64,000 nt of DNA from Elymus sibiricus (Eukaryota; Streptophyta; Magnoliopsida; Poales; Poaceae). Location of the stretch: assembly GCA_039707655.1 (NCBI GenBank), contig CM077665.1, positions 139,501,148-139,565,147 of the forward strand, read 5' to 3'. Under the pieces are notes generated by a model. The model was not told the DNA's origin. It searched no databases and was given only the letters and a program-made list of their open reading frames with translations. The translations under genes and the position numbers were made by a program. Of this stretch, positions 11,365 to 23,441 are shown one piece after another. Each line of letters starts with the position of its first letter. Positions within the stretch are counted from its first letter, which is position 1.

Positions 11365-12366
11365 ACTAATAACAATGATTTTATTTGTACTCCTATACCA
11401 CCCGCCACTAGTGCGGAGGCTTTTGATATTAATGTTGCATTGCTGAATCTTGTGATGAAAGATCAATTTTCGGGAAGTCCTAATGAGGATCCCGCTTCTC
11501 ATCTTATTACTTTTGTCGAGCTTTGTGATATGCAAAAGAAAAAGGATATGGATAATGATATTGTGAAATTAAAATTATTTCCTTTTTTCATTAAGAGATA
11601 AAGCTAAGGCATGGTTTTCATCTTTACCACGTACGTAATAGTATTGGAACATGGGATAAGTGTAAAGATGCTTTTATTGCCAAGTATTTTCCTCCTGCTA
11701 AGATCATCTCCCTTAGAAATCAAATAATGAATTTTAAACAACATGATCAAGAACATGTTGCATAAGCTTGGGAGAGAATGAAATTGATGATTAGAAATCA
11801 TCCTACTCATGGGTTAAACTTGTGGATGATTGTCCAAAATTTCTATGCTAGACTAAACTTTGTGTCAAGAAATCTTCTAGATTCTGCTGCAGGTGGTACC
11901 TTTATGGATGCGACCTTAGGAAATGTCATAAAACTTCTGGGCAACATCATTACAAATTATTCTCAATGGCATACCGAAAGAGCTCCAACTGGTAAGAAGG
12001 TAAATTATGTTGAAGAAATCGCTACTTTGAGTGAAAAAGTGGATGCTCTCATGAATATGGTTGCTAGCAAAAATACTCATGTTCATCCAAATGATATGTC
12101 TTTGTCTACTTTGATTGATAAAAATAATGATGCTATTGATTTGAACTTCGTCTCGCGAAATAATTTCAATGACAATGCTTATAGAGGAAATTTCAATGCT
12201 AGGCCATATCCCGGTAACTCCTCTAACAACTATGGAAATTCTTATGGTAATTCTTATGGAAATTCTTCTACAAATGCTAATAGGATACCCTCTGATCTTG
12301 AGAACACAATTAAAGAATTTATTGGTTTTCAAAAGATTTTTAATACTATGGTAGAAGAAAAGTTGT
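11365..12366 (+). pseudogene. gag (N-terminal part) of Gypsy element A
   Basis: Encodes the retrotransposon gag domain with interruptions: AFDINVALLNLVMKDQF near the start, LFPFSLRDKAKAWFSSLP near 11580, CKDAFIAKYFPPAK, then a long open stretch 11778-12366 (IVQNFYARLNFVSRNLLDSA, WHTERAPTGKK, a Gly/Asn/Tyr-rich repeat YGNSYGNSYGNSS at about 12230-12270). Frameshifts or stops occur near 11585, 11635 and 11765 (gcataagc inside the AWERMK motif). The frame runs to 12366, where the solo LTR enters between EEKL and HTIDTLAK. Confidence 0.7.
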
Positions 12367-15300
12367 TGTGGGGACCCCGACTCATAAGTCGTGATCACTG
12401 AATGCACGTGTACAGTGTTCCCAGAGATCAATGCTCACTGAACACACAGAAGCTGAATAACAAGAGTCTTACATCCATACATACTGTCTTACATAAATAA
12501 AGACCATCGAGGTCAAGTCTTACATAGATAGGGCCATGAAGGCCAAATAATAAACATAAACTCATAGCAGAAATCTTGAAAGATAGCATAGAGCCATGCC
12601 ATCTGCCTTAATCCTGCAGGCATTCTGACTAGGAAGCATCCTAATTCGCATGTTCGTCACCAACAAATTCTTCACCATATTCCTGCTCTTCCATGCCTGG
12701 CCAATTAAATAACCAGCGGCAAGCCAATGAGTACTTTGAATGTACTCGCAAGCAATCCATGTTTTGGAACAAGGTATGACAATGCATGATATAGCACTAA
12801 GTAGGTAAGTTGCGGAAAGCTAATTTTGTGTGCAATGACATGATCAATCAACTTGTAAAAGCATGCATCAACAGGTCACAAGTATTCGTATGAACAGGTT
12901 AAAGATATCAATATAAACAAGATTTGAACATCTCATGTTCTATCATCATTTCAAGTCATCCGACTTAACTCGAGTATTCCATCTTTCTCCCCCCCCCCCC
13001 CACACACACACACCAAGTTTGTGAAAACATCGGACGTAGTTTAAGCAGTACCTCCAACTGTCCATGACCATGGACACGGCTATTCGAATAGTTTTACACT
13101 TTGCAGAGGTTGCACACTTTACCCACGAGACTCGGGAAACTTCCGTGTCAAGCCACGACTCGCGGTATTGTTCATACCCGAGGTAAGTACCCGAACAATG
13201 CCTTTCCCCTGACGATACTAACAAAGAGTCCACTCGTTGATACCATCCCCCATGATGTACATCACAAGTATCATCCACGGGGGCACGCAACGATGTGCCC
13301 GGTGTCTGTGAAAACAACCCATGGTCGTCCTTTCAGGTACGCCCCGTATCGAGAGAGACCACATCACTCCCGCCACTAGTAATGCGGGCTCAATGCTAGT
13401 ACCTCCAAAGTAATCAACAAAGCCCTGCCCCATAAGGGGTATCGTAGTTGTACATGTAAGGTTGGGACGGTCAGCAGATCTTAAATTTCTCCGTTTTCGA
13501 AAAATAACACACACTCTCACTTGCCTCGGTACACCACTTCTTTGTCAAGTGGTTACCTAGCTCAACATCATCTCCCTCGGGCATTAGTGGCACCCGATGG
13601 GGTTTTCGAAAAGTCTTTGAAAACATTTCCTTTCTGACACCATGTATTATCCCATCCCACTTGCGTAGCAACTAATTCGCATCCTAACTACTTCCCACCC
13701 GCACAACTCTAAGTAGAAAGTAGAGTCATTTCATGCAAGTATCAATGGGTAAAAAAACATCGGAGGCAACCCATAAAGGTGGTCACCATAACATCATGAT
13801 CAACATATCAAAAGTAAAGTGCTATATGCCATGCAATAAAAATGGTTTCTTTGAACATGGTCAAGGGCTGCTTGCCTGGCTCAACAAAGTTCTCGGGGTC
13901 TTCAAAGTCTTCTGGTCCAACACCCTCGTCAACAACGCAAGTTATCGTCGCAATATTAATGGGCAAAAATAAGAGCACGGCAAAAACAGGGGAAATAAAT
14001 CACTCCTAAAAATGCCAAACCACTTTTGTAAAATACTAGGGTGAAAACTAGGAATGTTAAAAATACTAGCCTCTGGTTTTGAAGTGTAAAAAGTAGTGAA
14101 AAGCATTTTAACATAAACAAAAAGTGCTCAAAAAGGGGTTTTAAAATAAAACAGTACATAAAAAGTTTTCAAAAATTGGCACAAGTGGGATCATCAAATA
14201 CTACACAATATTTGAAGATTTTAGAAATTGGAATCACTGGATTTGGATTTTTATTTTAGCCAGTGGAATTTCTGGAAAAATAAATAGAAAAGAAAAAGGA
14301 AAATGGGCATTGTGCCCTTTGGGCCAAATCGGCTAGCAGAGCCGGCCCAGCCGAGCTGCGGGCGCGTGCGCGGCCAGCTTCAAACCTGACGCGCTGGCCC
14401 CAGCGTCAGCGAGAGGGAGGGGAGAGAGGGAGGTGTGGGGATGACAGGGGGGTCCCACTTGTCATCTCCCACCTCGGGACAGAGGGGACGGCGAGCTCAC
14501 CGGCAGTAGAGGGGAGGACGGCGAGGGCTGGCGAGCACGGGAATGCGATCAGCGTCGAGCCGTTGATCTGATGGAGGTGGAAGGGGGGCCGGAGGTGCCC
14601 TGGTTCGCCGCCGACGAGCACCCACGGCGGAGGAGCTTCGGGAGGTGCTTGCTCCGGTCGTCTCTGACCGCAACCTGCACGGAGGAGAGGGGGAACGGCG
14701 TCAGGAGCGAGAGGGGGTTCCAGGGGAAGAGAAAGGAGGGTCTGAGGGGGCCTATACCTCGAGATCTCCGGCGAGCTGAGCCGGCGGAGCTCGGGTTCCA
14801 TCTCGAGCTCAGGCGACTCCGGGGCGGATTTGGTGGCACGGGAGGTCGATTGGGGAGGAGAGAGGGCCAGCTAAGGGGAGAGAGGGGTCCGGGAACGCTT
14901 TATATAGGCAGGCGCGAGTTCACCGTAGACTCATGCGCTGGCGAGGACGAAGCGGTTGCCAGAGAGGTAGAGAGCGCACGGGGCTTGCCCCGGGGCGTTC
15001 GTGGGGTTGTTCTAGGCCTACGGGAGAGAAGAGAGGGAGTGAGAGAGATCAAAGGCGTCGCGCATGCGAGCCCGTGCATTGGCCGGCTCGGGCGGCGCCG
15101 GGCACGCGCACTGGAGGTCGTCGAAGAGAGAAGGGGGAGGGGGCCGACCGGTTGGAAGGTTGCAGACGTCGAGGGGAATCCAGGGGACATGTTCCCCCAT
15201 CCCAATGCTGTCGGGGGGGGGCTCGGAATGCTCCTGCTACAGTGCGGCTGGGCACTGTAGCGTGCTCCAGAGCATGCGTATGGCATGCCATGGCATGCAT

Positions 15301-16642
15301 TGCATGCTCTGGACGCGTCCCAGCATGTCACTTAGCTCTTGGGTGTTCTGGAGATGCTCTAGGAGCTAGAGGGGGCTAGGGAGAGTAGAGGTAAGTGGAG
15401 GGAGAGGTAGAAATGCTGTTGGTTTGACTGTCCAGAGAAGTAAAAATGGGTTTTCACCCCACCAATCATTGAACCAAAGCTGGGGCTTCTTACTTGAGGT
15501 AGAAAGCAACAATGTGGAGTTGTGTTAAAAATCTTGGGTCAAGGAGAACAATGGAAGGTGTCAAAACATGGCTTTTACCAAACTACCAGAAGGTGTTTGA
15601 TGCAGTTTTGGGCAAGTAAAAGGTTCCACTTACTGTGATATTTAACAGGATCAAAGGATAGGTAAAAACAAGGTTGACCACATGGTTTGAGCAGGTTTGA
15701 AGGAAGTTGACAATGCAAACATTGTAAACCCTAGAAATAAGAAGAAACTGATTTGCTTAGTTCTATCCATGCAAATCTATTCTCCTTAATGCACCACTTG
15801 GTGTGAAGGCATTATTTGGGGATTAGAGCATGTCCACAAAGTTTGAGGTCAATAGGAGACAGTTGGCAATGTAGAGTTGCTAAAATTTGGCTATGGGCAA
15901 GAATGGTTTTGGGATATTTTAGTGAATAAAAACATTTAGTATTGGAATGAAACTTGTCAAGATCATCACATATGTCATGTGAGACTTGCCAGAATTTTTT
16001 TGGATTTATTTGAGAATATTTCTTATATAAATATTTCAAATGCTTGAAATGAACAGAAATGGTTTTGGAGGGTTTTGTCCAATATTTTGAACAAGACCAT
16101 GTGTTGAAACTCATATATATGGAAAATATATGTCCACTGAGTTTCCCTAAATTTTCTACAATATTTGGAAAGCATAAAAATAATTTTTCCCTATGAAAGA
16201 CCATTGCTGGCCTTCAGAAAAAGCCTTTAAATAAAATAGGAAAATAATCTTTAAAAATAATATTTGGTGGTTTTGGGAATTCTTATATATGGTAGGTTCA
16301 AAATAAAGTCTTTGGGGAAAAACATTCACCCTAATTTGAGGACTTGTAGTACAAACCTCAGTTGAGGGGTTTTTGAAAACCTAAATTGAATAAATGCTCT
16401 ATGTCCAAAGTAATATTTTATAAAAATAGTTTTAGGTCCTATACACATGGTATGATCATTGGGTAAGATTTTTGATCAAGAAGATGAGTATGGAGAGAAG
16501 AAGAATTCTTGTTAATTAAAACTCAATCAAGCATTCAAGCAAAAAGCACTCAAGTCAATCATCACAAGTAAGCAAAAGTTTTAAATGGGTCCAAATTTTA
16601 TAAACCATAGCATAGCAAATTGGTACAACATAGGGTGTGACA
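12367..16642 (-). mobile_element. 4.28-kb solo LTR, second member of the Sukkula-like group
   Basis: Starts TGTGGGGACCCCGAC and ends TAGGGTGTGACA, flanked by gttgt (12362-12366) and gttgc (16643-16647), a 5-bp duplication with one C-to-T change. Removing it rejoins the gag frame exactly (EEKL/HTIDTLAK). No gag, pol or PBS. A TATA box on the minus strand (gcctatataaag, near 14893-14904) with a GC-rich leader downstream suggests minus orientation, beginning TGTCACACCC at 16642. Layout and several blocks (the 'gtactcgcaagc' and 'gcttgcctgg..cgtcaac' blocks) match the 3521-7697 element, so they are relatives. Confidence 0.75.
12989..13013. repeat. C-run plus (CA)n microsatellite
   Basis: Thirteen C followed by CA repeats, inside the solo LTR; unstable low-complexity tract. 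Confidence 0.8.
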
Positions 16643-17660
16643 GTTGCATACAATCGATACTTTGGCTAAAAAACATGGATATAATTACTCTTGATGTAGA
16701 AACTCTCAAAAGTAAAACTTTGCCACCCAAGCATGATTTTAATGAGACTATTAAATCTATCCAAATATCTATTAATGAAAGTAAGGACAGGACCGCTAAG
16801 TTGAAAGCTAAGCGGGAATTCCTAGAAAAAGCTCTTTCACCTGGTTTTTACTGGAATCATGATGAAGATCTTAAAATGATTGGAACTTCTCATATTGAAT
16901 CTTTGTTTACCTCTCTGAATACAAATGATAAAGGGACTGGATATGAGTCAACTTTAGCTAGAGAGAGTCCTGTTTGCTTGGAGGGCGATGATTTTAATGC
17001 TAAAACTGAAAAAGTGGGTTTGGAGAGGTCAAAACTGTAACTAGTGATGTTCCCACTATCTTGGATCACAAGGACTTTAATTATGAACAAAACAAGGCTT
17101 TCACTAATCATATAGTGGAAGCGATGATAAAAGCTTATGATGAGAAACTTGAACTTGAAGTTTCTATTCCTAGAAAATTGCATGATGAGTGGGAACCTAC
17201 TATCAAAATAAAGATCGATAAATATGAATGTAATGCTTTGTGTGACCTTGGTGCTAGTGTTTCAACTATACCTAAATCTCTTTGTGATATGCTTGGTCTC
17301 ACTAATATTCAAGAGTGTTCCCTAAACTTGCATCTTGCGGATTCTACCAGTAAGAAACCTTTAGGTAGAATTAATGATGTTCTTATTATTGCAAATAAAA
17401 ATTATGTGCCTGTAGATTTCATTGTGCTTGATATTTATTGCAATCCTGCTTGTCCAATAATACTTGGAAGACCTTTCTTACGAACTATAGGTGCAATTAT
17501 TGATATGAAAGAGGGAACATAAGGTTCCAATTCCCATTAAAGAAAGGGATGGAACACTTCCCTAGGAATAGAATTAAACCACCTTATGAATCAATCATGA
17601 GAGCCACTTATGGTGGAGTGTCAAATATGACAATACTTGAAACTATGCATTATGCCTAGC
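16643..17660 (+). pseudogene. gag C-terminus and retropepsin of Gypsy element A
   Basis: Continues gag (HTIDTLAKNMDIITLDVE, a Lys-rich helical stretch, FYWNHDEDLKMIG) to a one-base frameshift near 17034; the next frame encodes an aspartic protease with an intact CDLGASVSTIP motif (about 17240-17272) and PIILGRPFLRTIGAIIDM (about 17455-17505). A second frameshift near 17520 separates a final piece (KKGMEHFPRNRIKPP ... TILETMHYA, stop near 17659) that normally closes this type of polyprotein. The catalytic Asp is kept but the chain is broken. The reading frame ends here, without any polymerase domain. Confidence 0.7.
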
Positions 17661-20428
17661 TAGGGGCATAAAACAATAGCGCTTGTTTGGAGGCAACCCA
17701 ATAGTTATCTTTATTTATACTTTTTACTTTCTGTTTTGGTGTGATAACATGATTATTGCCTCTATAATTATTGTGTTTTTATGTTATAATTAGTGTTTGT
17801 GCCAAGTAAAGCCTTTGGGATGACTCACAAGATGAGTAGAATTGATACGGTGCAAAAACAGAAACTTTAGCGTCCAGTGCAGAATTTCTCTGATTTTACT
17901 GGAATGTCTTTTTGATCTGACTTTTCTTACACAATACCGCTATACAAATTCTTCATGTTGTCCTAATTTTTCAGAATTTTTAGAGTTACATAAGTGTAGG
18001 TTCTTTATAGATCATTACAGACTATTCTGTTTTAGATAGATTCTGTTTTTGCTTGTTTTGATGATGCTATGGATTGTATCGGGGGGTATAAGCCATGGAG
18101 AAGTTACAATACAGTACCTATTATGCAATAATGAAATATCAATCAATTTATAACAGTAGCTAAAGTATTTGATATGTTCCTTATACTAACGGATCTCACG
18201 AAGTTTTGTTGAGTTTTGTGTGATTGAAGTTTTCAAGTTTTGGGTGTTATCACAATGGACAAAGGAATAAGGAGCGGCAAGATCCTAAGCTTGGGGATGC
18301 CCAAGGCACCCCAAGATATTATTCTAGGAAGACTCAAGCGTCTAAGCTTGGGGATGCCCCAGAAGGCATCTCCTTTTTTGTCTCAATCCATCGGTATGTC
18401 ACTTGGAGCTTTATTTTTATTCGTCACATGATATGAGTTATACTTGGAGCATCATTTGCTTTTGTTTGATTTATTTTTTAGTTTGCCACAATCATCATTT
18501 GATGGACACACCTATTTGATAGAGACACACCTTCATCATAATTTATTAGAATACTCTATGTGCTTCACTTATATGTTGTGAGCTTAGCAGTCACTCTAGT
18601 ACTTCAATTATATATTTTTGAGCACGGTGGCGTATAGATTTTATAGAAATAATTGCACTCTCGTACTTCACTTATATTTGTTTGAGAGTTAATAAATAGT
18701 GACAGGAATTTGCATGGGTCATAATACTAGTCCAAAAATAATAGGTATTCAATGAGTGATAATCAAAACCATCATGTAACACATAGAAGAGAAATTTTGG
18801 GTTAATGATATTGTTGTGGTAATTTTAAAAAGGTATGAGTACCTCATTGTTGATTCGTAGAAGTATCGATATTAAGAGGTGTTACTTTTCCATTTGTCTA
18901 AATATTAAAAAGGCATGGTGGGAATGTGTGAGCATTTCTATTCCTCGTTGAAATCCTAGTGTTGTTTCGGGTCAAAGGCTCGCGATGGTTAACTCCTCCC
19001 AACCTTCTCCCTCGGGGCATGCGAGTAGTGCTTTAATTTGTGATAAAAACTAATAAATCTTTGCAATAAGTATATGAGTTCTTCATGACTAATGTGAAAC
19101 CATGGACATACGCAATCTCACCACCTCATATTTTGCTAGCCTCTTCGGTACAGTGCCTTGCCCATTGTCACCACGAGGATCGATGCAAACTTCGCCGGTG
19201 CATCCAAACCTCGTGACATGATACGCTCTATTACACATAAGACTCTTTATATCTTCCTCAAAACAGCCACCATACCTACATATTATGGCATTTCCATAGC
19301 CATTCCGAGATATATTGCCATGCAAATTCCACCGTCACATCATATGACTAGTTCGTTCATCATCATATTGCTTTGCATGATCATATAGAGCTGACATAGT
19401 ATTTGTGATAAAGCCACCGTTCATCATATTTTTACATGTCACGCTAGATCATTGGACATCCTGGTACACTGCTAGAGGCATTCATATTGAGTCATATTGT
19501 TTCATAGTTCTTCATATCAAGTTTCCATATTGAGTTGTAAGTAAATAAAAGTGTGATGATCATCATTATTAGAGCATTGTCCGAGTGAGGAAATGGAAAA
19601 TGGGGGAGGCCAAATGAGCCCACCATAATAATAAAAATGAAATGATGAGAGAAAAAGAGAGAAGGGACTTTGCTACTATCCTTTACTACACTTGTGCCTC
19701 AAAGTGGCACCTTGTTCTTCATATAGAGAGTCTGATGTTATGTCATTTTCATATGCTAGTGGAAATCACTTTTTCATTATTATAAATTTGGCTTTTATAT
19801 TCTGATGACAGGCTTCCTCAAATGCACGAGGTCTTCATGAGCAAGCAAGTTGGATGCACCCCCCACTTAGCTTCAGTTGAACTTTCATACACTTATAGCT
19901 CTAGTGCATCATTTGCATGGCAATCTCTACTCCTTGCATTGACATCTATCGATGGGAATCTCCATAGCCCGTTGATACGCCAAGTTGGTGTGATATTATC
20001 TTCTCCACTTTTACCCCTTTGATATCTACCACCATATTCTATTCCACTTTTATGCTATGTCCAATGGTTCATGCTCATGTATTGCGTGAAGAGTAAAAAG
20101 TTGATGCACTTTGAAAAAGTACGATCCAATTGCCTGACTTGGACACCGTGGTGCTTGACATTTGTATTAATGTGGTGAAGACGAAACCATGCCTTGCTAA
20201 TTTTATAAGATTAATGGGGGTAAACATTCTTTTAGGATCGTATACTTTGAAAGATTGATGATTTTGTTGCTTATACCTATAAATATTACTATGGTTATGT
20301 TTGTTAATTCATCGTTTCTCAATGAGCATACATGCAAAAGATTACATATTGGGTAGCATGTCACATCAAAAATACTATTTTTATCATTTACCTACTCGAG
20401 GACGAGCAAGAATCAAGCTTGGGGATAC
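17661..20428 (+). other. non-coding 3' region of Gypsy element A
   Basis: AT-rich with no coding frame. It contains the block 'aagcttggggatgccc' twice (near 18285 and 18345) and ends with a polypurine stretch (aatcaagcttggggat) just before the LTR. Such 'agcttggggga' blocks recur in front of LTRs of this group. No internal gene seen. Confidence 0.5.
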
Positions 20429-21008
20429 TGCTACGTCTCCAACGTATCTATAATTTTTGATTGTTCCATGCTATTATCTTTTCATTCTAGGATACTTTTT
20501 GAGTAATAATTTACCAATTTATATTATTTTTTAGCACTAACCTATTGACCCAACGCCCAGTGCCGGTTCCTCTTTTCTGCGTGTTTTTTACTTTTCAGGT
20601 TTACAGTACCAAACGAAGTCCAATTGCCCCGAATTTTTAAATGATTTTTTTTGGACCAAAAGAAAACCTGGAAGCTTCGGGAGAAGACCGGAGGCCGCAC
20701 GAGGGAGGCACAAGCCAATAGGGCGCGCCCAGGGGGGTGGCCGCGCCCTGATGGCTTGTCCCTCCCTGGTGGCCCTCCTCACCCCGTTCTCTGGCCTATA
20801 AATTCATGTATATTCCAAAAACTCTAGAGGGCATCCCAAAACACTTTTTCCGCCGTCGCAAGTCTCTGTTCCGTCGCGATCCCATATGGAGCTCCGTTCC
20901 GCCACCCTGCCAGAGGGGGGATCGATCACGGAGGGCCTCTTCATCAACCTTGCTGCCCTCATGATGATGTGTGAGTAGTTCACCACAGACTTACGGGTCC
21001 GTAGTTAG
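20429..21008 (+). repeat. 3' LTR of element A, truncated
   Basis: Starts TGCTACGTCTCCAACGTATC after the polypurine tract. Contains a U3 with a cctataaattcatg TATA-like box near 20795, then the R/U5 start up to gggtccgtagttagta, where Sabrina-type LTRs normally continue for several hundred bases. Here it is replaced by gag of element F at about 21009. Confidence 0.65.
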
Positions 21009-21886
21009 TACCTATATGCAAGAAGCCAAAAGATCTATGAAGGAGAAAGGTATTAAAATTGAGGATATCAAGAAATTACCACCTATTGAAAGAAAAAAAT
21101 ACATGGACTTGATAACCCGACACAGGTAGTAGAGGTAAACTCTCTCCGCTCCTTTACTAAAAATGACATACCTTACAATAAGCCTCCTGAACAATGCATG
21201 GATGAATATGATAATTATATTGTTAAGCAAGAACACTTCAATAACTATGTTAAAGATCAATTGAGACGTAATGCTATGATGATAGACCGTTTGAGTGACT
21301 TGATGTTTAGAATTGCTAATGATGTAAAAGGTCTAGGTAAACATGCTTCTATGGTTCATACCCAACTAGACGAAGTTGCTAAGTCACAAAATGATTTGCT
21401 TGCTGAAAAAAAATATGAATGATCATGTTGTTAGAGTAATGACTAGGGGAGGTCGTATGACCCAAGATCCTCTCTACCCAGAAGGTCATCCTAAAAGAAT
21501 AGAACAGGACTCCCAGAGAATTAATGGTGATGCACCTAGTTCCTCTAATAAGAAAAAGAAGAAGAAAAACGATAGGACCTTGCATGCTTCTAGCTAGTGA
21601 ACCTGTTATAGAAACACCTAGTGAGAAACAAAATGATGTTTGTATTTTTGATGCCGAGACACAATCTGGTAGTGAACATGCACCTAGTGATAATGAAAAG
21701 GAAGATGAAAATGATAGTGTGCATATAGATGTTCCACCAGATATTAATAAAGAAAATGATGATGATGTAGAAATAGAACCTGCTGAGGATCTTGATAACC
21801 CACCTCCTAAAAATAAATGATATGATAAGAGAGACTTTGTTGCTAGAAAACATGGAAGGGAAAGGGAGCCATGGGTTCAAAAACCC
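21009..21886 (+). pseudogene. gag C-terminal part of element F, frameshifted
   Basis: Pieces of one protein in shifted frames: AKRSMKEKGIKIEDIKKLPP (21020-21080), a helical segment (21198-21420; NNYVKDQLRRNAMMIDRLSD), a linker with a GGRMTQDPLYPEGHPKR motif (21440-21500), and a strongly acidic tail (21600-21820; DNEKEDENDSVHIDVPPDIN). Stops or shifts near 21128, 21419, 21596 and 21818. Typical linker between gag and protease in this Gypsy group. Confidence 0.6.
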
Positions 21887-22654
21887 ATGCCATTCCCTCG
21901 TAAGCCTTCTAAGAATAAGGATGATGAAGATTTTGAATGCTTTGCTGAAATGATTAGACCCGTCTTTTTGCGTACTCGTTTGATCGATATATTGAAAATG
22001 CCTCCATATGCTAAGTATATGAAGGATATTATTACCAACAAAACAAAGATACCTGAAACTGAAATTGCCACTATGCTTGCTAATTATTCTTTTGATGGAG
22101 GAATACCTAAGAAGCTAGGAGATCCTGGCATACCCACAATACCTTGCTCTATTAAAACAAATTATGTTAAAACTGCTTTATGTGATTTAGGAGCCGGTGT
22201 TAGGGTTATGCCTTTCTCCCTTTATAAACGACTTGATTTGAGTAAGATTACACCTACTGAGATATCTTTGCAAATGGTTGATAAGTCCACTGCTTTACCT
22301 ATTGGAATTTGTGAGGACGTTCCCGTTGTGGTTGCAAATGTTACTATCTTGACAAACTTTGTTATTCCTGATATGCCCGAGGGCGACAATATGTCGATCA
22401 TCCTTGGTAGACCATTCTTAAATACTGCAGGGGCTGTTATCAATTGCAATAAAAGCAAGGTTACCTTTCACGGCAATGGCAAGCAACATACCGTGCATTT
22501 TTCAAAGAAGCAAATTGTGGTTAATAATATTAATGTCATTGAGCCTACTCCCACTATTATCATTGGAAGCTTCGCAATTCCTCTACCTACTGTCCAGAAG
22601 AGATATTATAATCTTATTGTTGGGGATATGCAAATCCCCATTGAGGTAACCTAG
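21887..22654 (+). CDS. aspartic protease domain protein of element F
   Basis: An uninterrupted 255-codon frame starting MPFPRKPSKNKDDEDFECFA. Residues 20-85 are the lead-in found before retropepsins of this group (KMPPYAKYMKDIITNK); the protease core is at about 100-190 with CDLGAGVRVMPFSLYKRL (catalytic Asp kept, usual DLGAS changed to DLGAG) and IILGRPFLNTAGAVINC. It ends normally at PIEVT with a stop and no polymerase follows. The protease would process gag during particle assembly. Whether it is expressed as a separate protein or as part of a gag fusion cannot be told; the ATG is probably internal to the ancestral polyprotein. Confidence 0.65.
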   Translation: MPFPRKPSKNKDDEDFECFAEMIRPVFLRTRLIDILKMPPYAKYMKDIITNKTKIPETEIATMLANYSFDGGIPKKLGDPGIPTIPCSIKTNYVKTALCDLGAGVRVMPFSLYKRLDLSKITPTEISLQMVDKSTALPIGICEDVPVVVANVTILTNFVIPDMPEGDNMSIILGRPFLNTAGAVINCNKSKVTFHGNGKQHTVHFSKKQIVVNNINVIEPTPTIIIGSFAIPLPTVQKRYYNLIVGDMQIPIEVT

Positions 22655-23441
22655 TGATATACGAGAATTCTTCGGTTTCACGTTAACCGAAAGCGGCTGT
22701 TAATAAGACTTGATCGACCTTAGTAATGGATCCTTTCCGGAAGGCATGTGATTGATGAATTTAGTATTCATAACTCTCTGTATCAAAAGTTTATCCTCTG
22801 TTATTTTCAGTTTAAATAAAATAAATTAGCTTGGTTTTTCGTTTTCCCGTTTTTCCCCGTGAGTAGAAAAATGCCCAAAAATAAAAAAAGTCTCAGAATG
22901 CCACAAAAATTTAACATGATTTTTTCTAGAATAAATAAAAAATACTGGCATAAAAATAACAGCAGGGAGTTGCACCTGTGTGCCACCACACATCAGGGCG
23001 CGGCCCCCCTAGGTCGCGCCTTGATGGCTTGTTGGGCCCACAGGAGCCCCCTGCCTTATCCCTTCGTCCCACACTCTCTCCTACCTCCAGCAAAAAAATT
23101 ATAGCCATCTCTCTCCTGTGTTCTTCACCCCGAAAGTGAAATTTTTTATCTCTTTGCTCGGAACTCCGTTTCCGAAACTTTTTTGAGGAATTGCTCCTTG
23201 GTATGTGACTCCTCCATTCCTCCAATTAGTTTTTATTTTAGTGGTTTATATTTTGCATAATGTGCTGCACTTGGTGCTACAGAAAATGAGCTTGCATGTT
23301 GAATTTTTTGAGTTCCAAGTAATATGAATGCTTGATATGGCCTCTAGGTATCCATATGAGTAGTTGCTATCAATCTTGTAAAGTTTTATTAACATGAAAT
23401 TGTGGCTAATTTTTTTCTTTCAAAAATTTGTGCTTAGGGAA
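22655..23441 (+). other. spacer between protease and ORF1 of element F
   Basis: Non-coding. A GC-rich core (22975-23100: gggcgcggcccccctaggtcgcgcc) resembles promoter/leader segments of related LTRs (compare 20720 and 26795), and a possible splice acceptor (tgcttag) lies just before 23442. This may be the promoter and leader of the next gene. Confidence 0.35.

Larger units (their letters stand above)
11355..21008 (+). mobile_element. Gypsy element A (Athila/Sabrina-like), lacking reverse transcriptase and integrase
   Basis: A plus-strand element whose gag (11365-12366 and 16643 onward) is split by a 4.28-kb solo LTR. After the protease (to about 17660) there is a ~2.8-kb non-coding region and a polypurine tract leading into a partial 3' LTR (20429-21008). 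No reverse transcriptase, RNase H or integrase was found in any frame. Its 5' end was displaced to the left by element B. The 3' LTR stops abruptly at about 21008 against element F. Confidence 0.65.

Noticed and set aside
14571..15379. A 229-codon frame and others in the second solo LTR
   Set aside because: Same reason: GC-rich LTR leader, frames open on both strands, no protein family features.
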